Assembly: GCA_963281255.1 (NCBI GenBank)
Contig: OY725497.1
Coordinates: forward strand, 2,914,001 to 2,978,000
DNA length: 64,000 nt
Reading direction: 5' to 3'
Source of the DNA: Aphrocallistes beatrix
Taxonomy: Eukaryota; Porifera; Hexactinellida; Sceptrulophora; Aphrocallistidae
The position numbers and the translations under genes were made by a program. The notes under the pieces were generated by a model. The model was not told the DNA's origin, searched no databases, and saw nothing but the letters and a program-made list of their open reading frames with translations. This document shows, in pieces, positions 9,837 to 23,247 of the stretch. Numbering within the stretch: the first letter of the stretch is position 1; every line of letters starts with the position of its first letter.

Positions 9837-12800
9837 ATGGGTCAGTCAGAGAGTTCAGAAGCTGCCGGGAAAGAGAGCTCCATTTCTGATTTGGTGTCGC
9901 AGCTGTCCACGCTCGAAGTGGCGGCTGTGAGTGAGGCGTTCAAGGAGTTGCACTCCCGTGCCGGCACCGGGGGACACGTTGTGAACTTGGAGGAGTTCAG
10001 CCACTACTTCAAGCTGCCCCTGCTCTTGGGAGAGAGGCTGTTCTTCGCGCTGGACTGGAAGCAGACCGGCTCAATCGACTTCGATGAGTTCATATACGGC
10101 ATTGCCATGCTGTTACACGGCACTTTCCACGATAAGTGCCAGCTCCTCTTCTCCATGTTTAACATATCGGGGGGCGCAGGCATTGATAGACAGGAGCTCA
10201 GCACCATGCTCTCCATCATCCTCTCCTCCACACAGCTCGTGCTCAAAGGCTGCGGACAAGTGCAGGTATTATGGATTTCGAGAAAATCTAAGTCGATAGG
10301 AAAAATCAGAAAAGTGACCGATAGCGACATAGTATATCGCGTATTTTAAAACACATATTTTGATATACTACACCCGATTTATCGATGTCATCCTCTCTGC
10401 TGACTGAGCTGAGGAGTTAACTGTTGCTGTCTCACTCAGGACTCTGGCATTCTGACTGAAGGAGATATCTCGGACATCGTAGCCAGGATCGTGCAGCAGG
10501 CGTTCCTTGATTGCGACGTGAGCAGAACCAACAAGCTGTCTCCGACTGAGTTTGAGATGTGGTTAGATAAGAACCCTGAGCTAGTGGAACACCTCATCAA
10601 GTGGACACTGCCCACTACCCCACAGCTGCTGCTCAAGCTCGGAGGCTGTGAGTGAGGGCCTAGCCTCTGTCTTCCTTACCTCCATTTATTCCGTCCTGTG
10701 TCCAGCTGAAGCCCTGACGGAGGACGAACGAGCCGTGGTGGCTTCGCAGGCCTCAGGCTTCAGGGACGAATCCCTACTCCCGGCGTCCGACAGCAGCAGC
10801 AGCAGCGTCTCAGACTCCCCTCACAAGACGGCCCCCACCCTCCCTCCTCCGGATGCTCCAGTGTCTTCCCTGACGCCACACCGCAGAGAGACCACTTCGG
10901 AGCTAGAGGAGTTGGACGCGATGGACACAATCCCCGACTCAATCCCGGACAGCTCAGCTCAGGGGGCGGACTCTCTCTCTCCTCACGGCTCCTGCTCCGA
11001 CGACGACAGCTCTCAGACCGGCATCCGCTTGATGAAGCACCTGTGTCCTCACTTCCTCCTATCCCCGGATGAGGGCAGCATCTACTCCACTCTGTGGATA
11101 CCAGGTGTCGTCACCAGGGAGGCCATGCAGCAGGTACACTTATGTATGCGCTTATGAGTCAGTGGCGGTTAGGAATGGAATAGTCAGCTAGCATCGAACT
11201 CGTCCATCGAGCTAGAGAGTAAGTCCGTACTGCTCTGTAGAAAAAGTACATCAACCAGCACCCCATCCCTCAGGAGCTGACTGCGCACGAGTCGATAGCC
11301 CCGCACAAACTAGAAGCTCGCCTGACTGATTTCGACATTCGAGTCAGCCACCAGCCTCGCCTCTCTCTCTCCGAGGTGGAGATCTCCACAGAGGGCCTGG
11401 ACAAGCTGATGGAGGTGGGGAACTACATTGACGCGCTGCACCTGACTCGAGAGCTCATCCTGCAGACCCGCTCCATCAGCTCGCAGCAGCAGAACGTAGA
11501 GTACTCCCCGCTCATCCTGCAGATCTGGCTGGCTCGCTTCTCCCTCATGCTCAGGATGGGGCTATACAAGGAGATGGAAGAGGAGCTGGAGGGACTCGCT
11601 GGCTCCAACTTTGATAGACCTGACATGTATTTCGAGTTCTATCCAGACAGGTATTATTACCTCCGAGTAGTAAGTCCATATTTCCTTGTGAACTTTTATT
11701 GATCCAAATATGGACTTAAGTATATTATTTTTGTGATATTATCAGCACAATATATTATTCTGATTTAAAAACTGAATTGCATCAGCTTATTTCCACTATA
11801 TAAATACGCAATGTGAATTGATCTAGAAATGTTGCTAACTCGTTTTCCATACAAATACGGGGTATTTACCTTAAATATAATTTAACTAGTGCTAATTCAG
11901 GTTAAATAAGACAGTCACCCTCTCTTTTCTTCCACTCATGCTTGGGACTATGTGATGGCATCTACATCCTAATACAATACAGCTGACTCTGCTTAATCGG
12001 GACACTTTGGTCCCGGATATTTTGTCCCGATTAAGCGGAGTTCCTAATTAACCAATGAAATTTAGTATTAGTTTATATGTATGTATGGGAATCATTCAGT
12101 TCCTGGAGACTTGTCCCGATTAAGCGGAGTTGACTGTATAAGAATATAATGTGATTATCTGTTAGGTATTCTGGAAAATGCGGTTGGATGGTCCCATTCG
12201 GCTTAGTCCTGCTGCACGCCTCGTTGCCTCAGATGATGGGGCAGTGCCGGCGCTCTCTCGACAGGCTGTACTACCTGCGGTACACTGCTCAGAGGGTGAA
12301 GCAGCACATTCTCAGTTTGGAGGTGTCACAGCTTGCGAAGTCTCAAGGCACTCGTCTCTGGTGCAAGCGGATCAACAGGATCATGCTGTCCATCGGCAAT
12401 ACGTTCATGGCGATGAAAGATTTCTACAACGCACGACTCATTTTCACAAACATGGCTAAAGAGCAGCCCGAAATGAAAGGAGACTGTGCACTGCTACTCT
12501 GCAAGGTATGTAGGAATGATCCATTTATATCGTAACGCAGTGGACTTAAGAGTCTAGAAAGCAGCCTTCGAGAACTCCCGACCTAGCTAGGGACACAACT
12601 AGGTCCATTAAAGAGAGAATGTTCCCACCCTGGTTTAGTGACCACCCAGATTGATCAGCTTGTGATACAAAAATATAAGGCGCCCACCTGTCTAGGATAT
12701 ATCCACCAGCCTTTCAGAACCTAGTTGTGCCATGACATAGAATATTAACCACGAACACTAACTGAGAGAAAAGGAGTGATTGAGGTTAAGGAGAGTCCAC

Positions 12801-13553
12801 AACGGTAGGAGCACGTCACGTGTATTGGAGAGTTTGTAATCCACAGCAGAGGTAATGTGTAGTCAGGGTGTCAAATTTTGTTTATTGTTTTTCTTATGGG
12901 TAAATGTGAAAATTGTCTTAGTTATTCAAACTTAATTACTTGACTTTATTTACTTAATTTTACTACCTACCACACTGCCTATTTCTGCAGAAATATGGCT
13001 ATTCTAGTGTATAATATTCCTAATTATTTCCCTTTTGAATTCTAAATGTGGATATAATTATGCATTTCATAGATGCTCACATGCTTAGCTACGAACCCAT
13101 CCTTGATAATGAGATACGGATCTCTCCTGCTAGGTGCACATCCTGACCGGAAGCAACGCTGCTGCCAGGAAGGAGATCGAGGTCGCAGGCGCCGCTTTAG
13201 AATGCGCAGACCAACTCCCCCGCTTCCTTCAAGTGCGGGGCCTCCTGGAGGTGGCGGAGAAAAAGTACTCTCAGGCGGAGCAGACGTTCAAGAGAGTTTT
13301 GGAGATACACCCCTCCCCCACTGCGATAAACAACATCGGCTTCTGCCTCTACTACCAGACGCATGTGGACGAAGCCTTGGAGTGGTGGCAGACACGCCTC
13401 TACTCGGACGCCCCGGAGTCCATCCATCCATCTCACCTTGCTAACATTCGCAGCATCCTAGGTGCGCTCCCTGGCTCTGGCAGACAAGTCAAGACCAACA
13501 TTCTTGATGTCCTTGCCAAGCGGTCCCCTGAGTTAATTCAGCACATAGTTTGA
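9837..13553 (+). CDS. TRAPPC12: EF-hand domain joined to TRAPPC12 (TPR protein of TRAPP III), six exons
   Basis: Exons by eye: 9837-10265, 10440-10647, 10706-11133, 11241-11650, 12166-12505, 13134-13553. All introns are GT-AG and phases agree, giving 744 residues (human TRAPPC12 735). Exons 3-6 are TRAPPC12: IPGVVTREAMQQ, then the TPR region from about residue 400 with DRPDMYFEFYPDR, WMVPFGLVLLHA and AINNIGFCLYY. The family tethers vesicles in ER-Golgi and autophagy traffic (TRAPP III). Exons 1-2 instead encode an EF-hand-like module: MGQSES at the N-terminus resembles an N-myristoylation signal, and degenerate loops lie at about 73-84, 109-120 and 169-180. An acidic Ser/Pro/Asp stretch (about 215-330) links the halves. 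If exon 2 is read through its donor, the first half stops as a separate 217-residue or so protein (LKLGGCE then TGA). Intron 4 contains a pogo-like MITE. TRAPPC12 identity is confident; the fusion is inferred. Confidence 0.85.
11978..12138. mobile_element. pogo/Tigger-like MITE in TRAPPC12 intron 4
   Basis: Terminal inverted repeats CAGCTGACTCTGCTTAATCG and, reversed, CAGTCAACTCCGCTTAATCG, flanked by TA on both sides (the TA target duplication of Tc1/mariner/pogo elements). No coding capacity. The element at 49014-49214 has similar ends. Confidence 0.75.
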
Positions 13554-14186
13554 TTTATTTGTGTTTGAATAAATTAGTTTTAATCGACCGATTCACAGGT
13601 TTTGTTATATTTCATTCTCATTAGTTTTACTGTACATATTCATGCTATGTTATGATCATATCACTCCATACGTGTGTGTAGTAATTAATGAGATTGTGAA
13701 TTGATTAAGAATCTTAATGAGTTGAGTGCATTCTTAAACCTATTGCATTCCTCAGCCAATTATTTGGAAACAATGATCAGTATTTGCACTTTTGTGCCGA
13801 TGAGTAAAGTAGATCTAAAGTGAATTTATCCTAAGTATTTATGATGATACAAAGGTTGTTTCATAGTTATTAGGACCTCCCAAATACTTTAAAACTTACA
13901 TCTCAAATGCTCATTCTGCTGTCATAGATATCCTTGTAGCTATACAAATGTGAAATAGTTATTCTCATGTCATTGAAAAGATATTTTGTAATTAAATCCT
14001 CAAAGAACTGGGATAATTGAGGCCTGTTTACTACATGTACCTATATTTATTCCATATTTAAAACAATATTTGTTATTAATAAATTGCTTGTATCCTTTGT
14101 CACTAGTTATATCCAATCTACAGTCAATATTCTGTTTTAAGAGCTCAATACGAGACAAGTACGAACTTATTTAAGTTTTCCTCGAG
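13554..14186. other. Intergenic, TRAPPC12 to PDZ-PH gene
   Basis: AT-rich. Apart from the poly(A) signal I see nothing supported. Confidence 0.5.
13568..13573 (+). terminator. Poly(A) signal AATAAA after TRAPPC12
   Basis: Canonical AATAAA 15 bases past the TGA stop, within T-rich sequence. Confidence 0.6.
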
Positions 14187-17100
14187 ATGACTCACGCACA
14201 TACAGCTCATCATACTATTGCAGAATTCATACAGCCTCTCACCTCTCAACCAATATCCCTTCTAGACAGACCGAGTTTGGAGCCTTCGGGGGACATCAAC
14301 ACTCCCAGCCCTGTACTACCCCCTTACAGAACTGCACACAACACGAAATCAGACTACCCCAAATCTTCTGTGATCGGAGAGAAGAGTGCTTGTCATAGGA
14401 CAACTTCCCAGGTTTGTTAAACTTTACCATAAAACCGTGTCTATCATTCGTCACGATTGCAATCTTGGAATTCATCATTTCTTATCTCATTCACCACTTT
14501 CACTTGTATGGTAATTTGCTCAATGGAATGTCGGAATGTATGCTGATTACATATTTAGAGAAATTACTTTAAATGAATTTATTATGTGAGTGAGGCTCAT
14601 TATATAGCGTATTTTTTGTCTTTATTCCCCTTCGTCATCAAACTAAGTTCATTTCTTAATATGGAATCATGCGTACAAGCGATAGAACATTCCAGCTTGA
14701 TAGAGATTCCTTTGCTATTCACCTTATGGCTCTACCAGATATTCACATCATCTCAATTAAAATTATCCCACTGACTAACAGACTGGTTATGCCCTGTCTT
14801 AGAAACTAGCAATGGAAACCCTCCCTCTCTCTTTTATCATTTCTTGTACCCGCCCACAGGACTCGGGGCTAAGCACCCAGAGGTCTACCGCCAGCTCCAA
14901 CTCGAGTACTGGACAGCGGCCAGATAGGTTGAGCTTCTGCAGGAACGACTCAGGGCTGGGACTGGACTCCAAACTCTCTCCACAGATTCACATCATTCCT
15001 GACGTCGGCCAGTTGTGCAAACAGATGGAGAACTCTTCAGTGTCGAAGCAGCACCGACTCCCGGACCCTGACCGCATCCCCTCAGCCTCCACGGGCTCCT
15101 CCCTGTCAGGGTTGCAGTTCAGGTAATTAGCAACTCTTCCGATGGTGCAAACACGTAATTCTAGCCCAGTGTTCCCCAACCTGGATCTATACTATAGGCT
15201 GGGAGGGGTGCAAAGCGGGGCCCCAGCCTAATACCCCTCTCAATTGCTGGAATTAGCTAATAATCCCAAATTTCGGCGTTATTAATTAATGAGTAAATTC
15301 TTATTTTTGAATAAAATAGTTCTATAACTTCATTGTTCAACTATTTTGACAGAAATACTGGTCACTTGAGATTCATCGCTAAAGCTCCCTTTCACCTCCT
15401 CCATTTATTTTCTTATTCGTCAATCTATATTGATTGATATTAAAATGTGTGTAAAAATAAGCAGAGTATTATAATTCATTTTGGGGCCAGGAAACTCTGA
15501 TCCAACTTTAGTAAACAAAATCCAGCAATTTAATTACATTAATCGTGCTTTCTAACTCTGTTTAATTATGTTCTTCTTTAGACGTGCAGCCTCAGCTGCT
15601 GTTACTCACACACACTTGATTCCGAACATTTCCTCCTACGACTACCCAGAAGAACGAAAACTTTCTCTCGCCGAGCACCCATCTACCCTCGATGATTCCT
15701 ATCCTTCAGCTTACCGGTTGGTAGTTACTCTAGAGTCGCAGTGTTCTATCTGGAATGTTTTTATTCTTATCCTTAGTTTGGGTCTGACTAATCCTTAGCA
15801 CTACTGCAATGTAATTTTGTTCCTTTGTAATCCTATACTGCACTCCGCTGTAGCTCCAATCATGGATTCATTGCATACGACACAAATGATCTGCTAGACT
15901 ATGAATACTCGCCACGCAAGCACAAATACACTGAACCGAGCTCCTCGGAAGGTTCTAAGTCCCCGATACGTAAGAAGATCGACAGCAACCTCACGCACCT
16001 CCCACTCCCTGGCTCCTCTCCAAGCGACAACATACACCCGCGCCAACCAAGCTATCAGTCCGAAATATCCACTCAGGACTCCGAAGATTATGACAGCAGC
16101 GGGAGTCTGGACCTGGGCTCTGGCTGGGACACACTTTACCAAATGCGCAGTAGTTTCAGATCCAAACTGAAGGAGAAGGAAGCGTTGTCCAAATCTGTAG
16201 AACCCAGATGCTCACCCAAAGAGATAGTCAGAGAGGTCAGCTGATTTATCCTAGTTAACGCTATTTGAACTTATATACTCGAATAGTAGCCTGCCCTCGA
16301 AAAATCGCCCCCAAAGAGAGGGTGCTAATATTTTTACTACCCCTTAGAATAAAGTTTTAATGAAAACTCATCCCTTCAACAATTTATCCAATCGTTCATG
16401 CAGTTATATTCATTGAAAGGATCTTATATCTGAAATACTTTTTTTTTCAAGTGGTAAATGTGGAAAATTAATAATTGTTGCTCGGTTACTATTCGAGGAT
16501 ATAAGGTACTCATACTTTCCAGTTCCTTATTCAAAAAAATCTAGGGTATACTATATGATACGTATTATAGACATCGGATGGGTGAATTCAGATGAGCATT
16601 TGTATTGGATGAACAATAGTGATAATCTCCCTGGAATAATCACTTTTCCAACCTCATTTTATTTTTTAAATGATTTATAAATTGACTAGGCTCGTTATTG
16701 AAAAGCTATCACTCAACAATCTCCTCAGTAACCGAAGAGAAGAAAAACATCCTTGAATGGAGTCAAATTGCATATTTATTTCCCATAACATGAGTTGTAG
16801 ACTTAGTTGACATTCTATATCTCCCGAAGTGGGAATCGACAAGTATTGCGATATCTCAAATATTTGAATATTTTGTGTATTCTGTGAACTTGGGGGCTTT
16901 ATTTTAGTTTCTAGTTTGACCTTATAATCCTAACATTAATTATTTTCAAATATTGTTCTACACCCCGCATCATAAACGTGAGCTTTTTTTACAGTCACTT
17001 ACAATGCTAATTAGAATAATTAATCCATTATTATTAATAGCAAATCCCCAAAAGCACATATGACCAGCAATTGTTGCCATTCACTCTTTTGATCTCAGAA

Positions 17101-20100
17101 TGATTTGCTCTGTTCAATTTGTGTTGTAATCCTGCAGGTGTCCATATTGAGAAGAGAAACTCAGTATGGCTTTACTCTCTCTCGGATGTCTGGAGTCGGG
17201 GACACTGTAGTGGAATTGGAAGATAACTCGATAGCTTCAACTGCCGGACTGATGGCTGGGGACATTATCCTTATGATTAATGACCAAGAAGTTGTCAACC
17301 TTACACATCGACAGGTATTTGAAATTCTGAAACTTTCAATTAAAAGATTTTTATAAATTGACCAGTAATATATCAAAAAGTTACCGTACTCCTCGAAGTA
17401 GCCGGGGCGATTATTAATTTGTACCACCTGATGAAAAATTAATATTTTAAACAAGTGACTTTTCAATAAATATACCACATGGGTGGTCAGATAAATGGAA
17501 AGAGGGAATAATTTTGTATAAAACTTTATTCTAACAGCAGCAAATATTTTAGTTTCGATACTTACTCGCCATGGGGTCATATCAACCAAAAATAATGTAT
17601 ACTACTAATCTCTTTGGATGCTAATTGTCAATTGTGTTTACTAAAAATTAGGTTAAATTTTGGAATTGAAAAAAAATGCTAAAATTTAGTTCTCTACCGA
17701 ACCCCACCCCTCCTTTCGCCTTTGAAGTACCTAAACTCCTAAATATGTCATCACATCAAAATTTTGAAACAGCCATCTGAAAGAGGAGATAGCATTACGT
17801 CGATTAAGCGAAAACACACTCAATAATTGCCAGTAAATTTGCATTATAGTGGGTCTGAAAGCAGTTTGCTTAAAAATTCGAGTTCGAAAATGTCCGACCA
17901 AATGGATATTTTTTGTAAACAAAAAGCCTACCCAGGAGCTTTTTAGGTGTTTTAAATACAAAATTAGACTGAATAAGGCCGATATGCAAGACTGGAATAA
18001 GGAAATGACTAACAAATTAGATTTACGCATTTCTTAAAATATGCCTCAATTGGCTAATTTTTAAAATATTCCGAATCAAAACCCCTTGAATCTCCCTTGT
18101 TTCTCACAAACCCAAACCAATACCTCCAACCGACTTCTCCTCTTTACTTCACGACCATTTGACGAAATGTCCATCGGCAAAGTGTCCGATACCCAGGCGC
18201 TCCCCGGGCGCCTACCATTTCTACCTTGTCTTAACCATGGATAAATAAGTTAAATTCAGAACAAAAAAGGTCACCATGCCATCATCATTATCATCATCAT
18301 TCTCGTATAGTAATGATGTAGAGCTTGTTATTAATATTAATATTTGTTTTGCCAATAATGACCACATAAGTCCTTTTAGTCAATGTTTGATTTGTCATGA
18401 TGATGATCATGATCATGATGGAATAATAATTAACAACAAGCCCGCTTCGCGGACTTGCGTAGCGCGGCTAGCGAACACTTCATATTCACAGAGTTCGCAG
18501 AATCTAAAATATCAACAGTTGGAAGCTAGTTTCTTGCATCTTTTGAGATTTGTTTACTTTTGATGAATGTTATTATACACTCGTGAAACTGAAGTTCTAA
18601 TTGTGATAAGGGTGGCAATGACGGCATAATTATGTGCTGAATTTTGCATTTTCGAGCGAGAGTCGCTAAATACTCCGGTATGCCATAATTGTAAAACCCG
18701 CAACACTTTTGTTCGATTTTTTCCATTTTAATATTTCAATAGAGAATAGTTTTAACAACTACCGTATATACTCGAATAATCGCCTCTCTCGAACAACCAT
18801 CCTCCAGTTTTGTTGTAAATTCTTCTCTCTTACCATTTATGCATACATCCGTGCGTTATTTTAATTGAAAAGTCTCTTTTATCTGAAATATAAATTTCTC
18901 ATCAGGTAGTAAATAAGGCTAAAAATTAATAATCACCCAGGCTGCTATTCGAGGATATAGTCTCCTTTCTTCAACGCAATTCTATCTCGTTACACAATTG
19001 TGTAACTCCTGATCGTGGCCAGGATAATTATAGAATTTAATTTCATGGTTATTCAGCAGTCAATAACATTGCTAATGATAATTAAATATTTCTAAGATGT
19101 GCTCATTAGCAGATGTTCCATGCACAGTAAGTTTACAAGGCCTCATTCATCATTCTGTCCTCAAATTTGTAAAAGTATGACCATCCATTGCTCATTATCA
19201 GGCTAGACTTTGATCTCTATATGGTTTGGTGTACTTCCTTATTCCGTAAGGACTTTAATGAGAAACTAATTGTTGCCTTCCCCTCTTGTCTAATTTTGAA
19301 ATATCACCAAGATCGAATTTCCTCGAACTCAATCATCTGGGGTATTTGTGTATGTACGTATTACACATTTTTCCTGTTTGTTCGCACAGCCAGGTTTCAT
19401 GTGTTTTGAGTTTTGTGGCGAATTATCCAGAAGGACTCAGTAGGATAATGGCATCTACAACTTTCATAGTGAGCCAGATCCCTTGGGGACTATTGGATAT
19501 CAGACAGACTTTTTGTTTACTGAGTGAGCTACTGTTAAAGTGGAGGAACCTTCGAATGTATAGAAAATGACTCAGTTCTATAACTAAGTTAACAAGCTCT
19601 CTTGCTTGCTTATTACTTAAAGTTATCTTGTAATTGAATTGGGAATCCAAGATTTTTCAAAACAATATTAGAAAATAATTTGAATAAAAGACTAATAGAG
19701 CCTCTATTGCTGATATGTGTGGTGTAGTATTGTTCATTCTTGCACTTACTAATACGTACATAATTATCTGTATTTGAAGATATTATTGAGACGAGAATCA
19801 ACAGGTACTATTTTACCCTTCGAAAACTTTAAAATGCAGGGTGGGGTAGAAGATGATTTTAGATGGGGGCACCATTGGGACTCTGTTTATATATAATTGC
19901 GCAATCGGGATCTCTGAATAAAGTGGGGGGAGGGAGGTGGCGCTCCCCCCGCCCCCTACCCCCTGACATGGATGTTTCATATTAAATTGCACAAATTACG
20001 GGTTTAAGTATATTTTAATTGCAATCTATGCATACCTCATTTGCAGAGGTGGTAAAAATGCTGTTTCTGTTTTGCTGTTGGCTGGTGGAACTAGATATGA

Positions 20101-22640
20101 TATCTCAATTGATGTTAACGGCTAAATTTCCTCCCCCAAGAAGCCAATATACATCACAGTCTTTCCAGTTCCAATTTTATACACGCTGTTGACTCAATTG
20201 TTGTTTCCTTTCCTGTTTATTAATTAGTTAGTTAGCTTTAGTTAGCTGTAGGTACGTAATATCAATGGTGCAGTCCAAATGCTTTTCGACGCCAAACGCG
20301 TTTGGATTGCAACATGAATACGTAATTCTAAAACTTTCTATATCGGCTCTATAGAACATGTCGCGATGAGGAGTATGCATTCATATAACAACTAGTTTTG
20401 ACTAATTCAACATCATGAAGGGTGCATTTTTGCAAATTAGTCATATCCAACATCAAAATTTTAAGAGAACGGAATAATATACGTGAAGCTAATGTCGAAT
20501 TTTGTATGAAAGGGTATTAAGTTTGAAACAATTGTTGTTAACTGTAGAATGCCCAGCATTTATATGGCTTCAGTGCCATAGAAAATGGCTGGGAGACATC
20601 CGCGATATCGGGGACACTGTGTCCCCTCTGGGCATTCTACGGTTAATAGTTTTAAGTTGACTGTTTTCAGCAATGCTGTCCTGTTTACGGGTATACTATA
20701 CAACAATGTAAAATTAAATATGAAACTTATACGATTTATTCTAGAGCTTTTTAAGTAGTATGATCAAGGTGCTTGCTAGGTGGTAGAGCTACTTCTCTCA
20801 GTTCCTGTCGACTATACGTTGAGGCTAAGAGTGAAATCTGGAGTTAACATCACCAAGTCCCCTAGCATGCCTCTCCAGCTGGGGTCCCCCTCCAATCAAC
20901 CCATCCTGCAGGGCTACCTCTACCTGTTCAACGGAAGAAGGGCCTGGAAGAGGAGATGGTACGCGTGCATAATCAGTATTTTCCAATTTATCCTTTGCTG
21001 CTTTACATTTTATTGTAAACAAACACGCTTTGGTTGCTTGCGCCGAGGCTTTTGTGTCTGTCTAGGTCGCCTGTTAAGCACCTCTCTACTGTGACTTGTT
21101 CTGCCGAAAATTATTCCAGGCAAATATTACCATTGGCGTTCAAATATTTATTTTGAATCCACGCTATTCAAAATCCGAGATAGATTATTGTTGAAAGCTG
21201 CTTTCTAACATTTCACTTTGATTAGGTTCATGCTTAGAGAAGACCGCATTCTCTACTATTACAAGAGCAAGGGAGATAGCCGCGCGTTAGGAGCGATTAT
21301 TTTGGATGGCTATGTCATAACCAAAGCATTCGACGCCAAACGTCCCTACTCCTTCAACGTTAAGAAAGGAGGTGGGCGTCCTTACTGCTTCAGCACTGAC
21401 AACGAGTCCCAAATGATCAACTGGGCTCAGGCGATGGCTGACGCAGCGGAGTACCAAGACGAGAACAGAGATAACATCATCGCCCCATGTATGGCGAACG
21501 TAGCCTACAGCGCTCTCTCCATCAAGAAGCCAGACATACACGGGTCCCTCTACAGGAATAGCGGACTCTGGTCTTGGAAGAGAAGGTAGGTTGGAAACTA
21601 TGTTTTACTCAAGTAGATATTATTTAATATACCTCGGCAATATATTTTAAGTATTCTGCTTAAAAATATTATTCAAGCTTTTAAATTTAGAGGAAATGCT
21701 CATTGCTGCAAAACCTGACAATTTTATGCTTTGAACATTTCCTTTTTCCTCACCTAGTTAACATTTTGTGGATGCTTTTTCATTGCTAGCTCATTCTTTC
21801 AAGATTTGATCTAATCTTTAGTTGAATGATTGGATTTGCATGATGGTAAGCAGTACTGTGCATCCTTCTTCCTACTTGCGGTGAATTAGTGAAGTGCATG
21901 TAGTTCCACTTCAGCGTTTTTTTTTCTATTTTTCTAAAGAAAATTGATAATGAACAGAACATATCGTTGTGTATCATTGTAGCATTACAGTTATCGGAAT
22001 TCTCATACATCCAAGTTCCAATGCATTTACTTTGTCCTGAACTTTTGGTGTCATATTTGAGATATTTTTGGTATGGACGGTGAATATAAATTCGCCGGTT
22101 ACCAGTAAGTCGTTCCAGACAGTTGGTACACTAATGGTAATTCAATGCCGGGTGATGGTGTAGAATTAGCCAAAGTGAGGCGTCTTCCGTCCATCTGAAT
22201 GGACCTAGCTCTGGTTGCTAGAGCCATAAAGTGGAGCGAGGGCTCCTGACTAGACTCGTAAATTAATTTCTGTTGCGTAATTAATAAACCAACGATGCCT
22301 ATGCAATCACAGGGCAGATTTGAGTTTAGTTTACTCTGATAACAATATTAACTGTGCATTCTTTAGATATTGTGTATTGAAGAATGCTCAGCTCTTCGTG
22401 TACACCAAAATGGCAGACACAATTGCAGAAGATGTAATCCATCTCTTCGGGTATCGGGTGCAAGAAGGCGATACAACTGGACCAAAGAACTTTTTTCATT
22501 TATTCGCGCCTGCAGATTCTCCCGGAAAGGACCATACCTTATACGTTGAATCCGAGAGCGAGAGAACTCGGTGGTTAAAGGCCCTCATTAGCTCTATTAA
22601 AAATGCTTTCATTCCTAACGCAAGCCATAGCCATTCTTAG
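14187..22640 (+). CDS. PDZ plus tandem PH-domain adaptor, nine exons
   Basis: Exons by eye: 14187-14411, 14860-15122, 15582-15716, 15854-16235, 17138-17314, 20780-20958, 21226-21585, 22367-22640. These eight joins are phase-consistent and give about 664 residues; a further 5' exon cannot be excluded. Residues 1-335 are Ser/Pro-rich and disordered. The PDZ domain (about 336-415) carries the binding loop YGFTLSR and GLMAGDIILMINDQEV, and is split by a 3.4 kb intron. PH1 (about 436-535) has GYLYLFNGRRAWKRRW and FMLREDRILYYYKSKGD. PH2 (about 557-655) has GSLYRNSGLWSWKRRYCVLK. Both PH domains keep the C-terminal tryptophan (MINWAQAM, RTRWLKAL). Such proteins usually link membrane phosphoinositides to PDZ-binding receptors. 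I do not recognise an orthologue with exactly this order; CNK, AFAP and ARHGAP21-like proteins are partial matches. Confidence 0.82.
15166..15240. repeat. hAT-like terminus in intron of the PDZ-PH gene
   Basis: CAGTGTTCCCCAACCTGGAT closely resembles the classic hAT (Charlie-type) end CAGTGGTTCCCAACCTGG. The other end of the element is not clear. A reverse-orientation relative ends near 58616 (CTGGGAACCACTG). Confidence 0.45.
16273..16506. mobile_element. TIR element of the ACTCGAATAGTAGCC family, copy a (intronic)
   Basis: Inverted ends TATACTCGAATAGTAGCC and, at the right, GGTTACTATTCGAGGATA. It lies in the intron before the PDZ exon. Related copies are at 17382-17575 (degenerate), 18766-18958 and 60260-60493. 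Confidence 0.7.
17382..17575. mobile_element. ACTCGAATAGTAGCC family, degenerate copy d (intronic)
   Basis: Starts TTACCGTACTCCTCGAAGTAGCC and shares the inner GGCGATTATTAATTTG segment with the copy at 60260. The right end is eroded, so its limit is approximate. Confidence 0.5.
18437..18480 (-). mobile_element. Helitron-like 3' end remnant
   Basis: On the minus strand this reads as the GC-rich hairpin terminus shared by the 34 and 39 kb copies (GCTAGCCGCGCTACGCAAG then GCGAAGCGGGCTTG). The rest of the element is missing. It lies in the long PDZ intron. Confidence 0.55.
18766..18958. mobile_element. ACTCGAATAGTAGCC family, copy b (intronic)
   Basis: Left end TATACTCGAATAATCGCC, right end GCTGCTATTCGAGGATATAG, in inverted orientation. 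No open frame. Confidence 0.65.
20538..20646. mobile_element. piggyBac-type MITE (TTAA-flanked)
   Basis: A 109-base unit beginning TTAACTGTAGAATGCCCAG and ending CTGGGCATTCTACGGTTAA: terminal inverted repeats with one mismatch, bounded by TTAA on both sides, the piggyBac target site. It lies in the PDZ intron just upstream of the exon at 20780. Confidence 0.75.
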
Positions 22641-23247
22641 TTAAGTCAATATTATTACTAGAAGGTGCTCAACCTCCTCTCAGCAGCCCCGAACCATTCC
22701 AACTTATATGGATTTCTAACTTTCTACTCATTGTTTATTTCTCCGTTTTACTTCATTGCTTCAGGCGATGGGAGAGGTGTGTAATATTCTTCACCTGACT
22801 TTTACTTTTGTAATTATGTGTATGTATTTATGTATTGTCAATGAGAGTCATCTTCACTCCACTTTGCACTTTTAGCGGATCACACTATTAACTCAACTTT
22901 ATATCTTTTGGGAGATTTTGGAGTGATGAACTCATTATTTACAACTTGTGTCACAACATTTTAATAATAAGATGAACAGCCTAACCTAGCATTGTATGTG
23001 TTTGTGTGTGTGAGGGAATGTACTAAATTAGAATTGGGATATTTGGGCAATAGAATGGTACACTGAATAGTCATCATTGTGACTGACTCATTATCAGATT
23101 GGAATGGGTTCGGGCTCAGGCTCAGGTTGGGCATACAGTGAATATAGCATACATCCAATATGTCTGGTTTACAGAGCCAGATTCGGGTTCGGGTTTGTAT
23201 TGTCGGTTCTGGAAAGTGGCCCAATTCCAACTCTGAGCTATATTGGT

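Noticed and set aside
10648-10917. Separate TRAPPC12 start in the 10648 frame
   Set aside because: The frame opens with GTG and has no ATG before about 10918, and an in-phase splice from exon 2 explains it better. The alternative is kept in the finding on the fusion.
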